Positions 55,557-63,895 of a stretch of 64,000 nucleotides of DNA are shown one piece after another. The position numbers were made by a program, and so were the translations under genes. The stretch lies in contig VBAH01000028.1 in the NCBI GenBank assembly GCA_005884685.1, positions 186,001-250,000 of the forward strand, read 5' to 3'. Source of the DNA: Alphaproteobacteria bacterium (lineage in GTDB: Bacteria > Pseudomonadota > Alphaproteobacteria > Rhizobiales > Xanthobacteraceae). Under the pieces are notes generated by a model. The model saw nothing but the letters and a program-made list of their open reading frames with translations. It was not told the DNA's origin and did no database searches. The first letter of the stretch is position 1. Every line of letters starts with the position of its first letter.

Positions 55557-56522
55557 ATGGCCGTTTACACCGATGTCTCGGCCGAGGATATGGCCGATTT
55601 CCTGCGCGAGTACGATCTCGGCGACCTGTTGTCCTACAAGGGCATCGCGGAGGGCGTGGAGAATTCCAACTTCCTCGTCCACACGACGCGCGGCCACTAC
55701 ATCCTCACCCTCTACGAGAAGCGGGTCGCACCCGAGGACCTGCCGTTCTTCCTCGCACTGATGGAGCATCTTGCGGCGCGCGGGCTCACTTGCCCGCAGC
55801 CGGTGAAGAACCGCTCCGGCGCGCTGCTCGGCTTCGTGGCGGGGCGGCCGGCCGCCATGGTGACGTTCCTCGACGGCATGTGGATCCGCCGCCCGAGTGC
55901 GGCGCACTGCGGAGCGGTCGGCGCCGCGCTCGCCAGGCTGCATCTTGCCGGCGCGGACTTTGCGATGAAGCGGCGCAACGCGCTCTCGGTCGACGGCTGG
56001 CGTCCGCTCTACGTGACCTCCGCAGCGGGTGCGGACAGCGTGCAGCCCGGCCTGCGCGAGACGATCGAGCGCGAGGTGACCATGCTGGAAGGCGCCTGGC
56101 CGACCGGCTTGCCACAAGGGGTGATCCACGCCGATCTCTTTCCCGATAACGTGTTCTTCCTCGGCGACCGGCTGTCCGGGCTGATCGACTTCTACTTCGC
56201 CTGCACCGATACGCTCGCCTACGATGTTGCGATCTGCCTCAACGCGTGGTGCTTCGAGCCGGATCACGCCTACAACGTCACCAAGGGGCGCGCGCTGCTG
56301 CAGGGCTATATGTCGGCGCGGCCGCTCTCGCTCGAGGAGCGCGCCTGCCTGCCGCTGCTCGCGCGCGGCGCCGCGCTGCGCTTCCTGCTCACGCGGCTGG
56401 TCGATTGGCTCAACGTGCCGCCCGGCGCGCTGGTGCGCCCGAAGGACCCGCTCGAATATCTCCGCAAGCTGCGCTTCCACCGTGCAGTGGGTGGCGTGCG
56501 TGACTACGGTGTCGACGCATGA
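55557..56522 (+). CDS. thrB: Homoserine kinase (APH-fold type)
   Basis: A 321-aa kinase of the aminoglycoside-phosphotransferase-like ThrB family (not the GHMP type) used by alphaproteobacteria for threonine synthesis. The catalytic loop is [14 protein letters not shown] (HxDxxxxN) and the metal Asp is in GLIDFYFAC. It starts at the ATG preceded by an AAAGGG purine stretch, where the family MAVYTDVS begins. rnhA overlaps its stop by 4 bp, the order usual in this group; ispH, often upstream in relatives, is absent here. Confidence 0.93.
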   Translation: MAVYTDVSAEDMADFLREYDLGDLLSYKGIAEGVENSNFLVHTTRGHYILTLYEKRVAPEDLPFFLALMEHLAARGLTCPQPVKNRSGALLGFVAGRPAAMVTFLDGMWIRRPSAAHCGAVGAALARLHLAGADFAMKRRNALSVDGWRPLYVTSAAGADSVQPGLRETIEREVTMLEGAWPTGLPQGVIHADLFPDNVFFLGDRLSGLIDFYFACTDTLAYDVAICLNAWCFEPDHAYNVTKGRALLQGYMSARPLSLEERACLPLLARGAALRFLLTRLVDWLNVPPGALVRPKDPLEYLRKLRFHRAVGGVRDYGVDA

Positions 56523-57043
56523 GCGAGGCGCGGAGGCATCATGTGAAGATTTACACCGATGGCGGCTGCGCGCCCAATCCGGGACCGGGCGGCTGGGCCG
56601 CGATCTTGCTGATGGGCACGCACGAGAAAGAGCTGAAGGGTGGCGAGGCGACATCCACCAACAATCGGATGGAATTGACTGCGGCGATCTCGGGGCTCGA
56701 AGCTTTGAAGTGGCCTTGCGTGGTCGACATGCACACCGATAGCCAGTACGTACGCGACGGCATCACCAAATACATCAGGAACTGGAAGCGCAACGGCTGG
56801 CGCACGGCCTCGAAGGATCCGGTGAAGAACGAGGATCTGTGGCGCCGCCTCGATGCCGCAGTCGAGCGTCATTCCGTGCGCTGGCACTGGGTGCGGGGAC
56901 ACTCAGGCGACCCGCACAACGAGCGTGCCGATGAACTGGTCCATGAGGCGCGGGCAGAGCTCAGGCGAGGCGCTGATCCGGCGCGGGTGCCGCCGCACGA
57001 GATCAAGGCGCCGCGCAAGCGAAAGAAAAAAGCCGCGAAGTAG
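56519..57043 (+). CDS. rnhA: Ribonuclease HI
   Basis: A 174-aa enzyme that cleaves the RNA of RNA-DNA hybrids. The acidic active site is Asp14 (YTDGGCAPN), Glu52 (NRMELTA), Asp74 (HTDSQYV) and Asp138 (NERADEL), with the conserved histidine in GHSGDP. A basic C-terminal tail (about 155-174, RKRKKKAAK) extends beyond the usual length. Coupled to thrB through ATGA. Confidence 0.96.
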   Translation: MSEARRHHVKIYTDGGCAPNPGPGGWAAILLMGTHEKELKGGEATSTNNRMELTAAISGLEALKWPCVVDMHTDSQYVRDGITKYIRNWKRNGWRTASKDPVKNEDLWRRLDAAVERHSVRWHWVRGHSGDPHNERADELVHEARAELRRGADPARVPPHEIKAPRKRKKKAAK

Positions 57044-57050
57044 ATTAGCC

Positions 57051-57184
57051 CTCACCCTGAGGATCCATGCCATAAGCGCGTTTACGCGCGTCTGCGACGC
57101 GCTATGGCATGGCGTCTCGAAGGGCGGGGCCTGTGCGCGGGACCATCCTTTGAGACGGCGCTTTGCGCCTCTTCAGGATGAGGC
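57051..57184. repeat. CTCA(T/C)CCTGAGGA repeat with a second element nested inside
   Basis: The outer arms CTCACCCTGAGGA (57051-57063) and TTCAGGATGAGG (57172-57183), plus GTCTCGAAGG and a GGCGC-TTT-GCGCC hairpin, form one dispersed repeat. At 57065-57112 a second repeat with 10-bp arms CCATGCCATA/TATGGCATGG is inserted. The second repeat has a sister at 58415-58468. Confidence 0.8.
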
Positions 57185-57194
57185 TGAAGCTAGC

Positions 57195-58211
57195 CTAGTT
57201 AGTCGACGCCAGCATCGCGCGGCCGCCGCTTGCCACGACGATCAGCCGCTTCACCTGGCCGTTCTTGTAGGCGCGCAGGAACGTGCCGTAGTCCTTGAAC
57301 GACACGCAGCCGTTTGAATCGCCGTTCGGGCCGAGCATGTAAGTGTGTGCAAGCAAACCCGTGCGGCCGAAAATCTCGCTCTCGCCGCCGACCGGGATCA
57401 TGCGTAGCGCTTCCACGCCGTGGAACAGCGCCTCGCGCGGCACGAGATCGTAAGTGTGCGGCGGGGTCGCCCCGCGCATCTTCACGTGGACGTAGCGCGG
57501 GTCGTCGAGATGGTCGTGCAGACCCGAATGCGCCTCCAGTTTTGAACCATCCGGCATGTAAACCGTGCGCGCCGAGATGTCGTAGACCGCGGTCTGGCCG
57601 TCGTTGCCTGGCAGGCGGCCCGGCGACTTGCTTTGCCCGTCGTTGAACACGCCGCCGTCCGCCGACGCATAGGCAAGCGCCGGCCCATTCGCACGCGATT
57701 TCCCGAAGAAACGGTCGAAGAGATTGTCCGGTCCGGGAGGCGCGGCGGGCTGCACCATCGCGTGCTGCGGGGTGTTGCGGATTTCGGCCGGGCGCGGCGT
57801 CGGCAGCGGAATATTCTGCACCGCGCGCACCGCCGGCGCTTGCGGCGCCTGCAATGCGGCTTTGAGCGGTGCAGTTTGTGAGAAGGCGACCGGTGGTAAT
57901 CCGAACGAGCGCGCCGGATTGATCAGCGTGATGTCGAACACCGGAGCGGTGAACAGCCCGCGCTTCTTCGCTGCGTCCTTCGGCACGTCCGTAACGGCGT
58001 TGGCTGGTCGCGCCGTGACGATGGTGATCGCGGGCGCCGGGAGGGCGTCTTCCTGGTGCGTGCCGAACAGGTTGGCGTAGAGCGTCCAGGCGCAGGCGAG
58101 CGCAATCAGCGTGAGCGCAATGGCGCCGAACAGCTTCTGGGGAACCGCGCTCCGGCCTTGATGGTCAACTGCCGCGGAATCGCGATCGACATCGACGCAA
58201 TACGCCACCAC
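57195..58211 (-). CDS. DUF2778 (Tlde1-like) L,D-transpeptidase-fold envelope protein
   Basis: A 338-aa protein. One N-terminal TM (about 27-45, KLFGAIALTLIALACAWTLY) is followed by a long Pro/Ala-rich linker and a C-terminal DUF2778 domain. The catalytic His289 and Ser299-Asn-Gly-Cys302 arrangement (HTYMLGPNGDSNGC) is typical of L,D-transpeptidase-like Tlde1 enzymes. It probably modifies or cuts peptidoglycan peptides in the periplasm. The GTG start at 58211 is uncertain. A perfect CtrA box lies 101 bp upstream, suggesting cell-cycle timing. Confidence 0.82.
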   Translation of the reverse strand: MVAYCVDVDRDSAAVDHQGRSAVPQKLFGAIALTLIALACAWTLYANLFGTHQEDALPAPAITIVTARPANAVTDVPKDAAKKRGLFTAPVFDITLINPARSFGLPPVAFSQTAPLKAALQAPQAPAVRAVQNIPLPTPRPAEIRNTPQHAMVQPAAPPGPDNLFDRFFGKSRANGPALAYASADGGVFNDGQSKSPGRLPGNDGQTAVYDISARTVYMPDGSKLEAHSGLHDHLDDPRYVHVKMRGATPPHTYDLVPREALFHGVEALRMIPVGGESEIFGRTGLLAHTYMLGPNGDSNGCVSFKDYGTFLRAYKNGQVKRLIVVASGGRAMLASTN

Positions 58212-58311
58212 TCACCCCGTCCCACGCACTCGTACACAACGATGCGTCCACCCCGGAATTCCGGACGCAGCAACTCGCAGACTTGCGGGACGTCATTAGG
58301 GCGAATTTTAG

Positions 58312-58326
58312 TTAAATGCCGATTAA
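58312..58326 (-). promoter_or_regulatory. CtrA full consensus box TTAA-N7-TTAA
   Basis: TTAA (58312-58315), seven bases, TTAA (58323-58326): an exact match to the CtrA binding consensus, 101 bp upstream of the DUF2778 start in a 291-bp gap that has no other gene. Site seen; CtrA binding inferred. Confidence 0.55.
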
Positions 58327-58414
58327 GCGCGGGCGGAAATGAGACGGGGGGAACTCTCTCGATGCCCGGCCTTTGGGCAATCCACGTCTCGGTTGCTGAT
58401 TCCCCAAGACGGGG

Positions 58415-58468
58415 ATGGCCGGGCATCAGGGCGTGTACGCCCGTCTTCGACGGGCTATGCCCGGCCAT
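58415..58468. repeat. Palindromic repeat with alternative inner hairpins, copy 2
   Basis: The outer 12-bp arms are ATGGCCGGGCAT / ATGCCCGGCCAT. Inside, GGGCG-TGTA-CGCCC is followed by GCCCGTC-TTC-GACGGGC, which shares the CGCCC segment. It is related in layout to 57065-57112 but with compensating bases. Confidence 0.8.
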
Positions 58469-58502
58469 GACGCAGTTCGGATATTGAACCCAAGCGACGA
58501 GC

Positions 58503-58988
58503 TCACAGCCCCTTGAGCAAATTCTCCGCGCCCGAGACGTCCGCCTTGCCGGGTGCGTCCTCGATGTTGAGCGTCTTCACCACGCCGTCTTCGACCACCA
58601 TGGCGTAGCGTTGCGAGCGCGTGCCGAGGCCGCGTGGGCCGAGATCGACGGTCAGGCCGATCGCCTTGGCGAAGTCGCCGCTGCCGTCGGCGAGGAATTC
58701 AACCTTTCCGTCAGCGCCGGAGGCTTTCTTCCACGCGTCCATCACGAACACGTCGTTGACGCCGGTGACCGCAATCGTGTCGATGCCCTTGCCCTTGATC
58801 TTCTCGGCCTGCTGCACGAACCCGGGCAGATGGTTCTTGTGGCAGGTCGGCGTAAACGCGCCGGGCACCGCGAACAGCACGACCTTCTTGCCCTTGAAGA
58901 TCTCATCGGTGGTTTGTGGCTTCGGGCCGTCCGCCGTCATCGTCATGAATGTCGCATTGGGCAAACGATCGCCGACCTTGATGGTCAT
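58503..58988 (-). CDS. 1-Cys peroxiredoxin of the Prx5 type
   Basis: A 161-aa peroxidase. The active-site motif is PGAFTPTCH with peroxidatic Cys49, the only cysteine in the protein, so it is a 1-Cys enzyme needing an external thiol such as glutathione/glutaredoxin. TRSQRYAMVVEDG and the LNIEDAPG tail match the Prx5/hybrid group. It reduces hydroperoxides in the cytoplasm. ATG 58988 has GAGG 8-9 nt upstream. Confidence 0.93.
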   Translation of the reverse strand: MTIKVGDRLPNATFMTMTADGPKPQTTDEIFKGKKVVLFAVPGAFTPTCHKNHLPGFVQQAEKIKGKGIDTIAVTGVNDVFVMDAWKKASGADGKVEFLADGSGDFAKAIGLTVDLGPRGLGTRSQRYAMVVEDGVVKTLNIEDAPGKADVSGAENLLKGL

Positions 58989-59059
58989 GACTAAGTCCTC
59001 TCGTTGGGGGGTTGATCGTGTTCTAAAATTTGTGGCGGTAACTTAGCGGCTCTGGCGGA

Positions 59060-59896
59060 TTAGTCGAGGCGGTAGGGGACTTCGACGGCCTGCTCGCCCG
59101 CGACCGCCGTGAACGTCAAGGTGACGCCGTCCGGCTTCGCACCGGCCGGAAGGCCGTCGAGCTCGAAGGCGAAGCGCTGCTGCCCGGTTGGGGCGCCCGT
59201 GACGGCTGAGGGCACGGGCAGCGCCCAGTCCGGCGTGGGGCCTTCGGCGAACAGATCAACCGCGCCGGGCGCCGCGACATCGACGATGATGCGCGCGCCC
59301 GCGCGCTGCACCGCGCGAATGCTCGGCGTGCCGTTCCCGCCGAGCGTCGCGGGCTTCGGCACCAGACCTTCGCTATGGCGAAGGTTGCCGTCCTGTTCGC
59401 TTGTTTTGCCGTCCAGCTTCAGCTCGGCGTTGCCGTCGGCCGGCACGCAGATCTTCTCGCACACGGCATAATCGATCTTCAGGGCCAGCATGACCGGCTT
59501 CTCGGAATCCTGCGGCGTGACCTCCAGCGGAAACACCACATCATGCTTGTAGCCGATCGACACACCGCTTTCGTCCACGAGCCGCTGCGGCGCGGGCCAA
59601 CGGACAGCGACGGATTTCACATTGCGCGATTTGGAAAAATCGAACCGCGGCGGAAGGCCGGAGTCGCCCGGATAGCGCCAGTAGGTCTTCCAGCCCGGCG
59701 CGAGCCTGATCTCGATGCCCGCCCGCTGGATCGCCGCGCCGCCTTGCGCGCGCGCAGCTCCGGCAATCAGGCGCACCGCCGCGCGGTCGGTGCCGTCCCA
59801 GGATGACGCGTCGGCCGCCAGCGCAGGCGCGGCCGCCACCAGAACAACAAGATTGGCGCCGAAGATCAGTGCGGCGCATGCCTTATCGGATGTCAT
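59060..59896 (-). CDS. Soluble DsbD N-terminal domain protein
   Basis: A 278-aa protein with a signal peptide (residues 1-28, ending ALAADA) and the DsbD alpha-domain immunoglobulin-like fold (PGWKTYWRYPGDSGLPP, WPAPQR). The redox pair Cys146-x3-Cys150 is in CEKIC. The membrane and thioredoxin domains of DsbD are missing, so it needs a separate electron donor. Such stand-alone domains are probably periplasmic thiol-disulfide carriers. It is followed, on the same strand, by the peroxiredoxin, both redox genes. Confidence 0.87.
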   Translation of the reverse strand: MTSDKACAALIFGANLVVLVAAAPALAADASSWDGTDRAAVRLIAGAARAQGGAAIQRAGIEIRLAPGWKTYWRYPGDSGLPPRFDFSKSRNVKSVAVRWPAPQRLVDESGVSIGYKHDVVFPLEVTPQDSEKPVMLALKIDYAVCEKICVPADGNAELKLDGKTSEQDGNLRHSEGLVPKPATLGGNGTPSIRAVQRAGARIIVDVAAPGAVDLFAEGPTPDWALPVPSAVTGAPTGQQRFAFELDGLPAGAKPDGVTLTFTAVAGEQAVEVPYRLD

Positions 59897-60009
59897 AAGG
59901 CACGATCTAGTGGCACCGCCTTATGCAAGCCACTGAATTCGCCGTGATCGGAACAAAGGGGGCCGGGAACAAGTTTCGATTCCCATGAATCGGGGAACGG
60001 AGTAGTTTT

Positions 60010-60630
60010 GTGGCCATGAAAGTCCCGGGCAAATCGAGCGGCGGGCCGAAACGCGGTTACCTCGACGGCCAGATGCTGATCGCCATGCCGGCGATGGGGG
60101 ACGAGCGTTTCGCGCGCAGCCTGATTTACGTATGCGCGCACTCTTCCGAGGGCGCGATGGGGATCGTGGTCAATCAGCCGGCGGCAAATATCAAGTTTCC
60201 CGATCTGCTGGTGCAACTCGATGTCATCCCGGCGGCCGAATTGATCCAGCTGCCGCGCAAGGCGGGCACCGTGAAGGTGCTCAAAGGCGGGCCGGTCGAA
60301 ACGGGGCGCGGCTTCGTGTTGCACTCGGCGGACTTCTTCATCGAGAATTCGACCCTGCCGATCGACAACGGCATCTGCCTCACTGCGACGCTCGATATCC
60401 TCAAGGCGATCGCCCACGGCGAGGGACCGCAGAGCGCGGTGCTGGCGCTCGGCTATGCGGGCTGGGCACCGGGGCAACTGGAAAACGAGATCACGCAGAA
60501 CGGCTGGCTCAATTGCGATGCCGATCCCGAATTGATCTTCGGCCAGGACATCGGCGGCAAATACGAAAAGGCGATGCGCAAGATCGGCATCGAACTCGGC
60601 AAGTTGTCGAGCGAAGCCGGTCACGCGTAG
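60010..60630 (+). CDS. YqgE/AlgH family protein
   Basis: A 206-aa UPF0301 protein: [54 protein letters not shown] and the [14 protein letters not shown] signature are all present. The exact function is unknown; in pseudomonads AlgH affects alginate genes. GTG at 60010 has GGAG about 8 nt upstream; ATG at 60016 is the alternative. Its stop is 4 bp before a MITE-like repeat. Confidence 0.9.
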   Translation: MAMKVPGKSSGGPKRGYLDGQMLIAMPAMGDERFARSLIYVCAHSSEGAMGIVVNQPAANIKFPDLLVQLDVIPAAELIQLPRKAGTVKVLKGGPVETGRGFVLHSADFFIENSTLPIDNGICLTATLDILKAIAHGEGPQSAVLALGYAGWAPGQLENEITQNGWLNCDADPELIFGQDIGGKYEKAMRKIGIELGKLSSEAGHA

Positions 60631-60633
60631 GGC

Positions 60634-60761
60634 GTCATTCCGGGGCGCCGCGCAGCGGCGAGCCCGGAATCCATAACCACGAAACAAGAACTGTGGACCG
60701 GTGGAGCTGGTCTCGGGTTTATGGATTCCGGGCTCGCGCTTTCGGCGTGCCCCGGAATGAC
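60634..60761. repeat. MITE-like composite inverted repeat, copy 3
   Basis: GTCATTCCGGGG and CCCCGGAATGAC form the ends. GCCCGGAATCCATAA at 60662 onward and TTATGGATTCCGGGC at about 60719 form the inner arms. It fills the whole gap between convergent yqgE and the EAL gene and may serve as their terminator. Confidence 0.88.
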
Positions 60762-60763
60762 AG

Positions 60764-63652
60764 CTACCTCGCCTCGACCTGCCTTGGCGCTTCGGCGTGG
60801 CTCTGGCCGACCAGCGCGATCGCACGTTCCGGCTCCATCGGCTCGCCGAACACGTAGCCTTGCGCGTATTCGCAGCCGAGCTGGTAAAGCTCGGACGCGT
60901 CGGTGTCCGATTCCGCGCCCTCGGCGATCACATCCATCGAGAGATCGTGCGCCATCGCAATGATCGAGCGCAGGATAACCGGGCGTGCGCCCTTGCCGTT
61001 CTGGCGCACGAACGACTGATCGATCTTGATGGTGTCGAACGGGAAGCGCTGCAAATAGGCGAGCGAGGAATGGCCGGTGCCGAAATCGTCGAGCGACAGG
61101 CCGACGCCGAGCTCGCGCATGCGCGCCAACATCTGCGCGGCGTACTCCGGATTCTCCATCACCAGCGACTCGGTCAACTCCAGCTTCAGCGTGCCGCGCG
61201 CGACTGCGGAGCGTGACAGTACGGTGCGCAGATCCTGAATCAGGTCGTGGCGCAGCAGCTGGCGCGAGGAGATATTGACGCTGCAGAACAGCGGATAGCG
61301 CAGCCGCGTCGCCCGCTGCCACGATGCGAGCTGGCGCGTGGTGCGGTCGAGCACGAACAGGCCGATGTCGATGATCAGGCCGGTTTCCTCCGCGAGCGGG
61401 ATGAAGTCGGCCGGTCCGAGGCGACCCATCTTGGGATGATCCCAGCGCAGCAGCGCCTCGAACCCCGCGACCGAGCGATCCTCCAGCCACACGATCGGCT
61501 GATACAGCACGGTGAGCTCGTCGCGCTCGAGCGCGCGGCGCAGGTCCGTCTCCATCGACAGGCGATCGTTCTTGCGCGTGCGCATCGCGGGCTTGAATAC
61601 CTCGATGCGGTCGCCGCCGATGCGCTTGCCGTGGTACATCGCCAACTCGGCGTCCTTCAGCACGTCCTCCTTGCGCTGCGGATTGCCGTCGGCGAGGGCC
61701 AATCCGATCGAGGCGGTGAGCAGGATCTCGCGGTCATTGAAGGTGATCGGCGCGCGCAGCGTCTTGCGGATGGTGTCGGCGAAGGCCGTGATGCGCGGCG
61801 GCTCGCGCTCGGAGAGCACCAACAGCCCGAACTGGTCGCCGCCAAGGCGCGCAAGGGTGTCCTGCGGCTTGAGCAGGCGCCCGAGCCGCCGCGCCAGGGT
61901 GAGCAGGATCGAATCGCCGACCGCAATGCCGACCGAGTCGTTGACCTGCTTGAAGCGGTCGAGGTCGATCACCATCACGGTCGGTCGGATGGTGGAGTCG
62001 GCGCGCGCAAAGGACAACGCTGCGTCGAGCCGGTCGAGGAACAGTTCGCGGTTCGGCAGGCCGGTGAGGTTGTCGTGCACGGCATCGTGCAAGAGCCGCT
62101 CCTCGGCTGTCTTGAACTCGGTCACGTCGGTGAGCGTGCCGACCAACCGCACCACTTCGCCGTCGGAGGCGACCACCGGGCGCGCTTTCAGGGCGAACCA
62201 CATGTAGTGGCCGTCGAGCGTGCGGATGCGGAATTCCAGGAACAGCCGCCCGCGGCGCTGATCGAGCACGCCGTCGAGCGCGGCGCGGAAGCGGTCGCGG
62301 TCGAGCGGATGCAGCACTTCCAGCCAGTCGGCGGCCGAGCCCGCGAGGGCACCGCGCTTGAGGCCGAGCAGCGCTTCGGTTTCCGGCGAAGTGAACACCC
62401 GGTCGTTCGGCACGTCCCAGTCCCAGATCATGTCGCCCGCGCCGGTCAGCGCGAGCGCGCGTCTTTCGATGTCGGAGACGATCGCAATCGCGGCGCCGCC
62501 CGAGAAGGCGTGCTGCATCACCGTGAAGCCGATCAGCATCACGATCAGCACGAGGCCTCCGAGCAGCGCGGGTCCGACGATGTCGTTGGTCACGACTCCG
62601 GTCACCGCGAGGTAGGCGGCGAACACCCAGGTGACCAGCAGCAGCCAGGTCGGGATCAGCAGCACCGCGCGGTCGAAGCCGTGCGCCGCGAGATAAACCA
62701 CCAGCCCCAGCCCCGCGACCGCGACGATCGCGAGCGAAATGCGGGCGACACCGGAGGCGACAGGCGGATTGAACACCGCGATCGCGGTCAGCGCGCCGAG
62801 GAAGACGAGCCAACCCGCCGTGATGTGCGCATAGCGCACGTGCCAGCGATTGAGGTTGAGGTAGGCAAACAGGAACACGACCAGCGTGGCGGCAAGGATC
62901 GCTTCGCCCGATGCGCGCCACACACGCTCCACGTCGGCAGAGAGATCGAACACCTTGCCCCAGAAACCGAAGTCGGTGCCGATATAGGCGAGCACGGCCC
63001 AGCCGAGCGCGGCGGCGGCCGGAAACATCACGCTGCCTTTCACGACGAACAGGATGGTGAGGAAGAGCGCGAGCAGGCCGGCGATGCCGATCACGATGCC
63101 ATAGTAGAGCGTGAACGAGTTGATCTTGTCCTTGTAGGCGTCCGGCTCCCACAGATAGAGCTGCGGCAGCTTGTCGGAGCGCAGCTCCATCACGTAGGTG
63201 ATGACCGTGCCGGGATCGAGCGTGATGCGGTAGATGTCGGCGGTCGGGCTCGTCTGCTTGTCGGGACGATCGCCGGAGCTCGGGGTGACGTTGACGATGC
63301 GCGAGAGCCCGAGGTCGGGCCAGAACAGTCCGGACCCGACCATGCGGTAATGCGGCGCCACGATCAGGCGGTCGATCTGCTCGTCGCTGTTGTTGGCGAG
63401 CGCGAACACCGCCCAGTAATTGCCCGCCTCGCGCGAACGCACCTCGATGCGGCGGATGATGCCGTCGGCCGCAGGCGCGGTCGATACCTGGATGCGGTCG
63501 CCGTCGGATTTCGGCCGCTCGACTGCGTCGGTGAGGTCGATTGCGGAGGCGTCGATGCGCACGTTGATCGCCTCGACCGCGCGGGCGTGGTGACCGCCGA
63601 GCGCGACGCCGAGCAGGACCGTCAGCGCATGTACGGCGCGCAACAGACGCAA
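60764..63652 (-). CDS. Membrane GGDEF/EAL protein with PAS sensor; probable c-di-GMP phosphodiesterase
   Basis: A 962-aa protein. A signal or TM segment (1-25) and a periplasmic 7TMR-DISMED2-like domain (about 30-160) precede seven hydrophobic segments (about 165-395) and a PAS domain (about 400-520). The GGDEF domain carries GGDQF at 604-608 in place of GG(D/E)EF. The EAL domain has EALLRW (from 732), NISSRQLL, LELTES, DDFGTGHSSL, KIDQSFV, AEGAES and YAQGYVFGEP intact. The cyclase is therefore probably inactive and regulatory, and the EAL half probably degrades c-di-GMP. The start is TTG with GAGG upstream; the N-terminus is somewhat uncertain. Confidence 0.93.
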   Translation of the reverse strand: MRLLRAVHALTVLLGVALGGHHARAVEAINVRIDASAIDLTDAVERPKSDGDRIQVSTAPAADGIIRRIEVRSREAGNYWAVFALANNSDEQIDRLIVAPHYRMVGSGLFWPDLGLSRIVNVTPSSGDRPDKQTSPTADIYRITLDPGTVITYVMELRSDKLPQLYLWEPDAYKDKINSFTLYYGIVIGIAGLLALFLTILFVVKGSVMFPAAAALGWAVLAYIGTDFGFWGKVFDLSADVERVWRASGEAILAATLVVFLFAYLNLNRWHVRYAHITAGWLVFLGALTAIAVFNPPVASGVARISLAIVAVAGLGLVVYLAAHGFDRAVLLIPTWLLLVTWVFAAYLAVTGVVTNDIVGPALLGGLVLIVMLIGFTVMQHAFSGGAAIAIVSDIERRALALTGAGDMIWDWDVPNDRVFTSPETEALLGLKRGALAGSAADWLEVLHPLDRDRFRAALDGVLDQRRGRLFLEFRIRTLDGHYMWFALKARPVVASDGEVVRLVGTLTDVTEFKTAEERLLHDAVHDNLTGLPNRELFLDRLDAALSFARADSTIRPTVMVIDLDRFKQVNDSVGIAVGDSILLTLARRLGRLLKPQDTLARLGGDQFGLLVLSEREPPRITAFADTIRKTLRAPITFNDREILLTASIGLALADGNPQRKEDVLKDAELAMYHGKRIGGDRIEVFKPAMRTRKNDRLSMETDLRRALERDELTVLYQPIVWLEDRSVAGFEALLRWDHPKMGRLGPADFIPLAEETGLIIDIGLFVLDRTTRQLASWQRATRLRYPLFCSVNISSRQLLRHDLIQDLRTVLSRSAVARGTLKLELTESLVMENPEYAAQMLARMRELGVGLSLDDFGTGHSSLAYLQRFPFDTIKIDQSFVRQNGKGARPVILRSIIAMAHDLSMDVIAEGAESDTDASELYQLGCEYAQGYVFGEPMEPERAIALVGQSHAEAPRQVEAR

Positions 63653-63670
63653 AAGAGGACCTCCCCCGCT

Positions 63671-63720
63671 AGAGCATGATCCCCGACAAGTGGATACCGT
63701 TTGCGGGAAAGATCATGCTC
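63671..63720. repeat. Rhizobial GATCATGC palindromic repeat, copy C
   Basis: The arms GAGCATGATC / GATCATGCTC enclose inner CCCG(A)CAA / TTGCGGG with a one-base bulge. A wider GCTAGAG pair lies at 63668-63674 and from 63730. The sequence between 63740 and 63895 holds nothing I recognise. Confidence 0.75.
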
Positions 63721-63895
63721 AAACAAAAAGCTAGAGCCCAGGTTCTGGCCCGCGATTCCGCGTCAGCCAAGGTCCCGAGCAGTAGCGGGGCAGTGCGGCA
63801 AGAGCAAGGATTTCAACGGCTTTTAACGATTGTGGCTAATGCGGATAGCGCCGGGAATGAAGGCAAAATCGCGGCAAATCGGAGCATCTGCACGC

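Noticed and set aside
61247-63679. 810-codon frame opposite the GGDEF/EAL gene
   Set aside because: An antisense shadow; low-complexity Glu/Arg/His composition with no domain.
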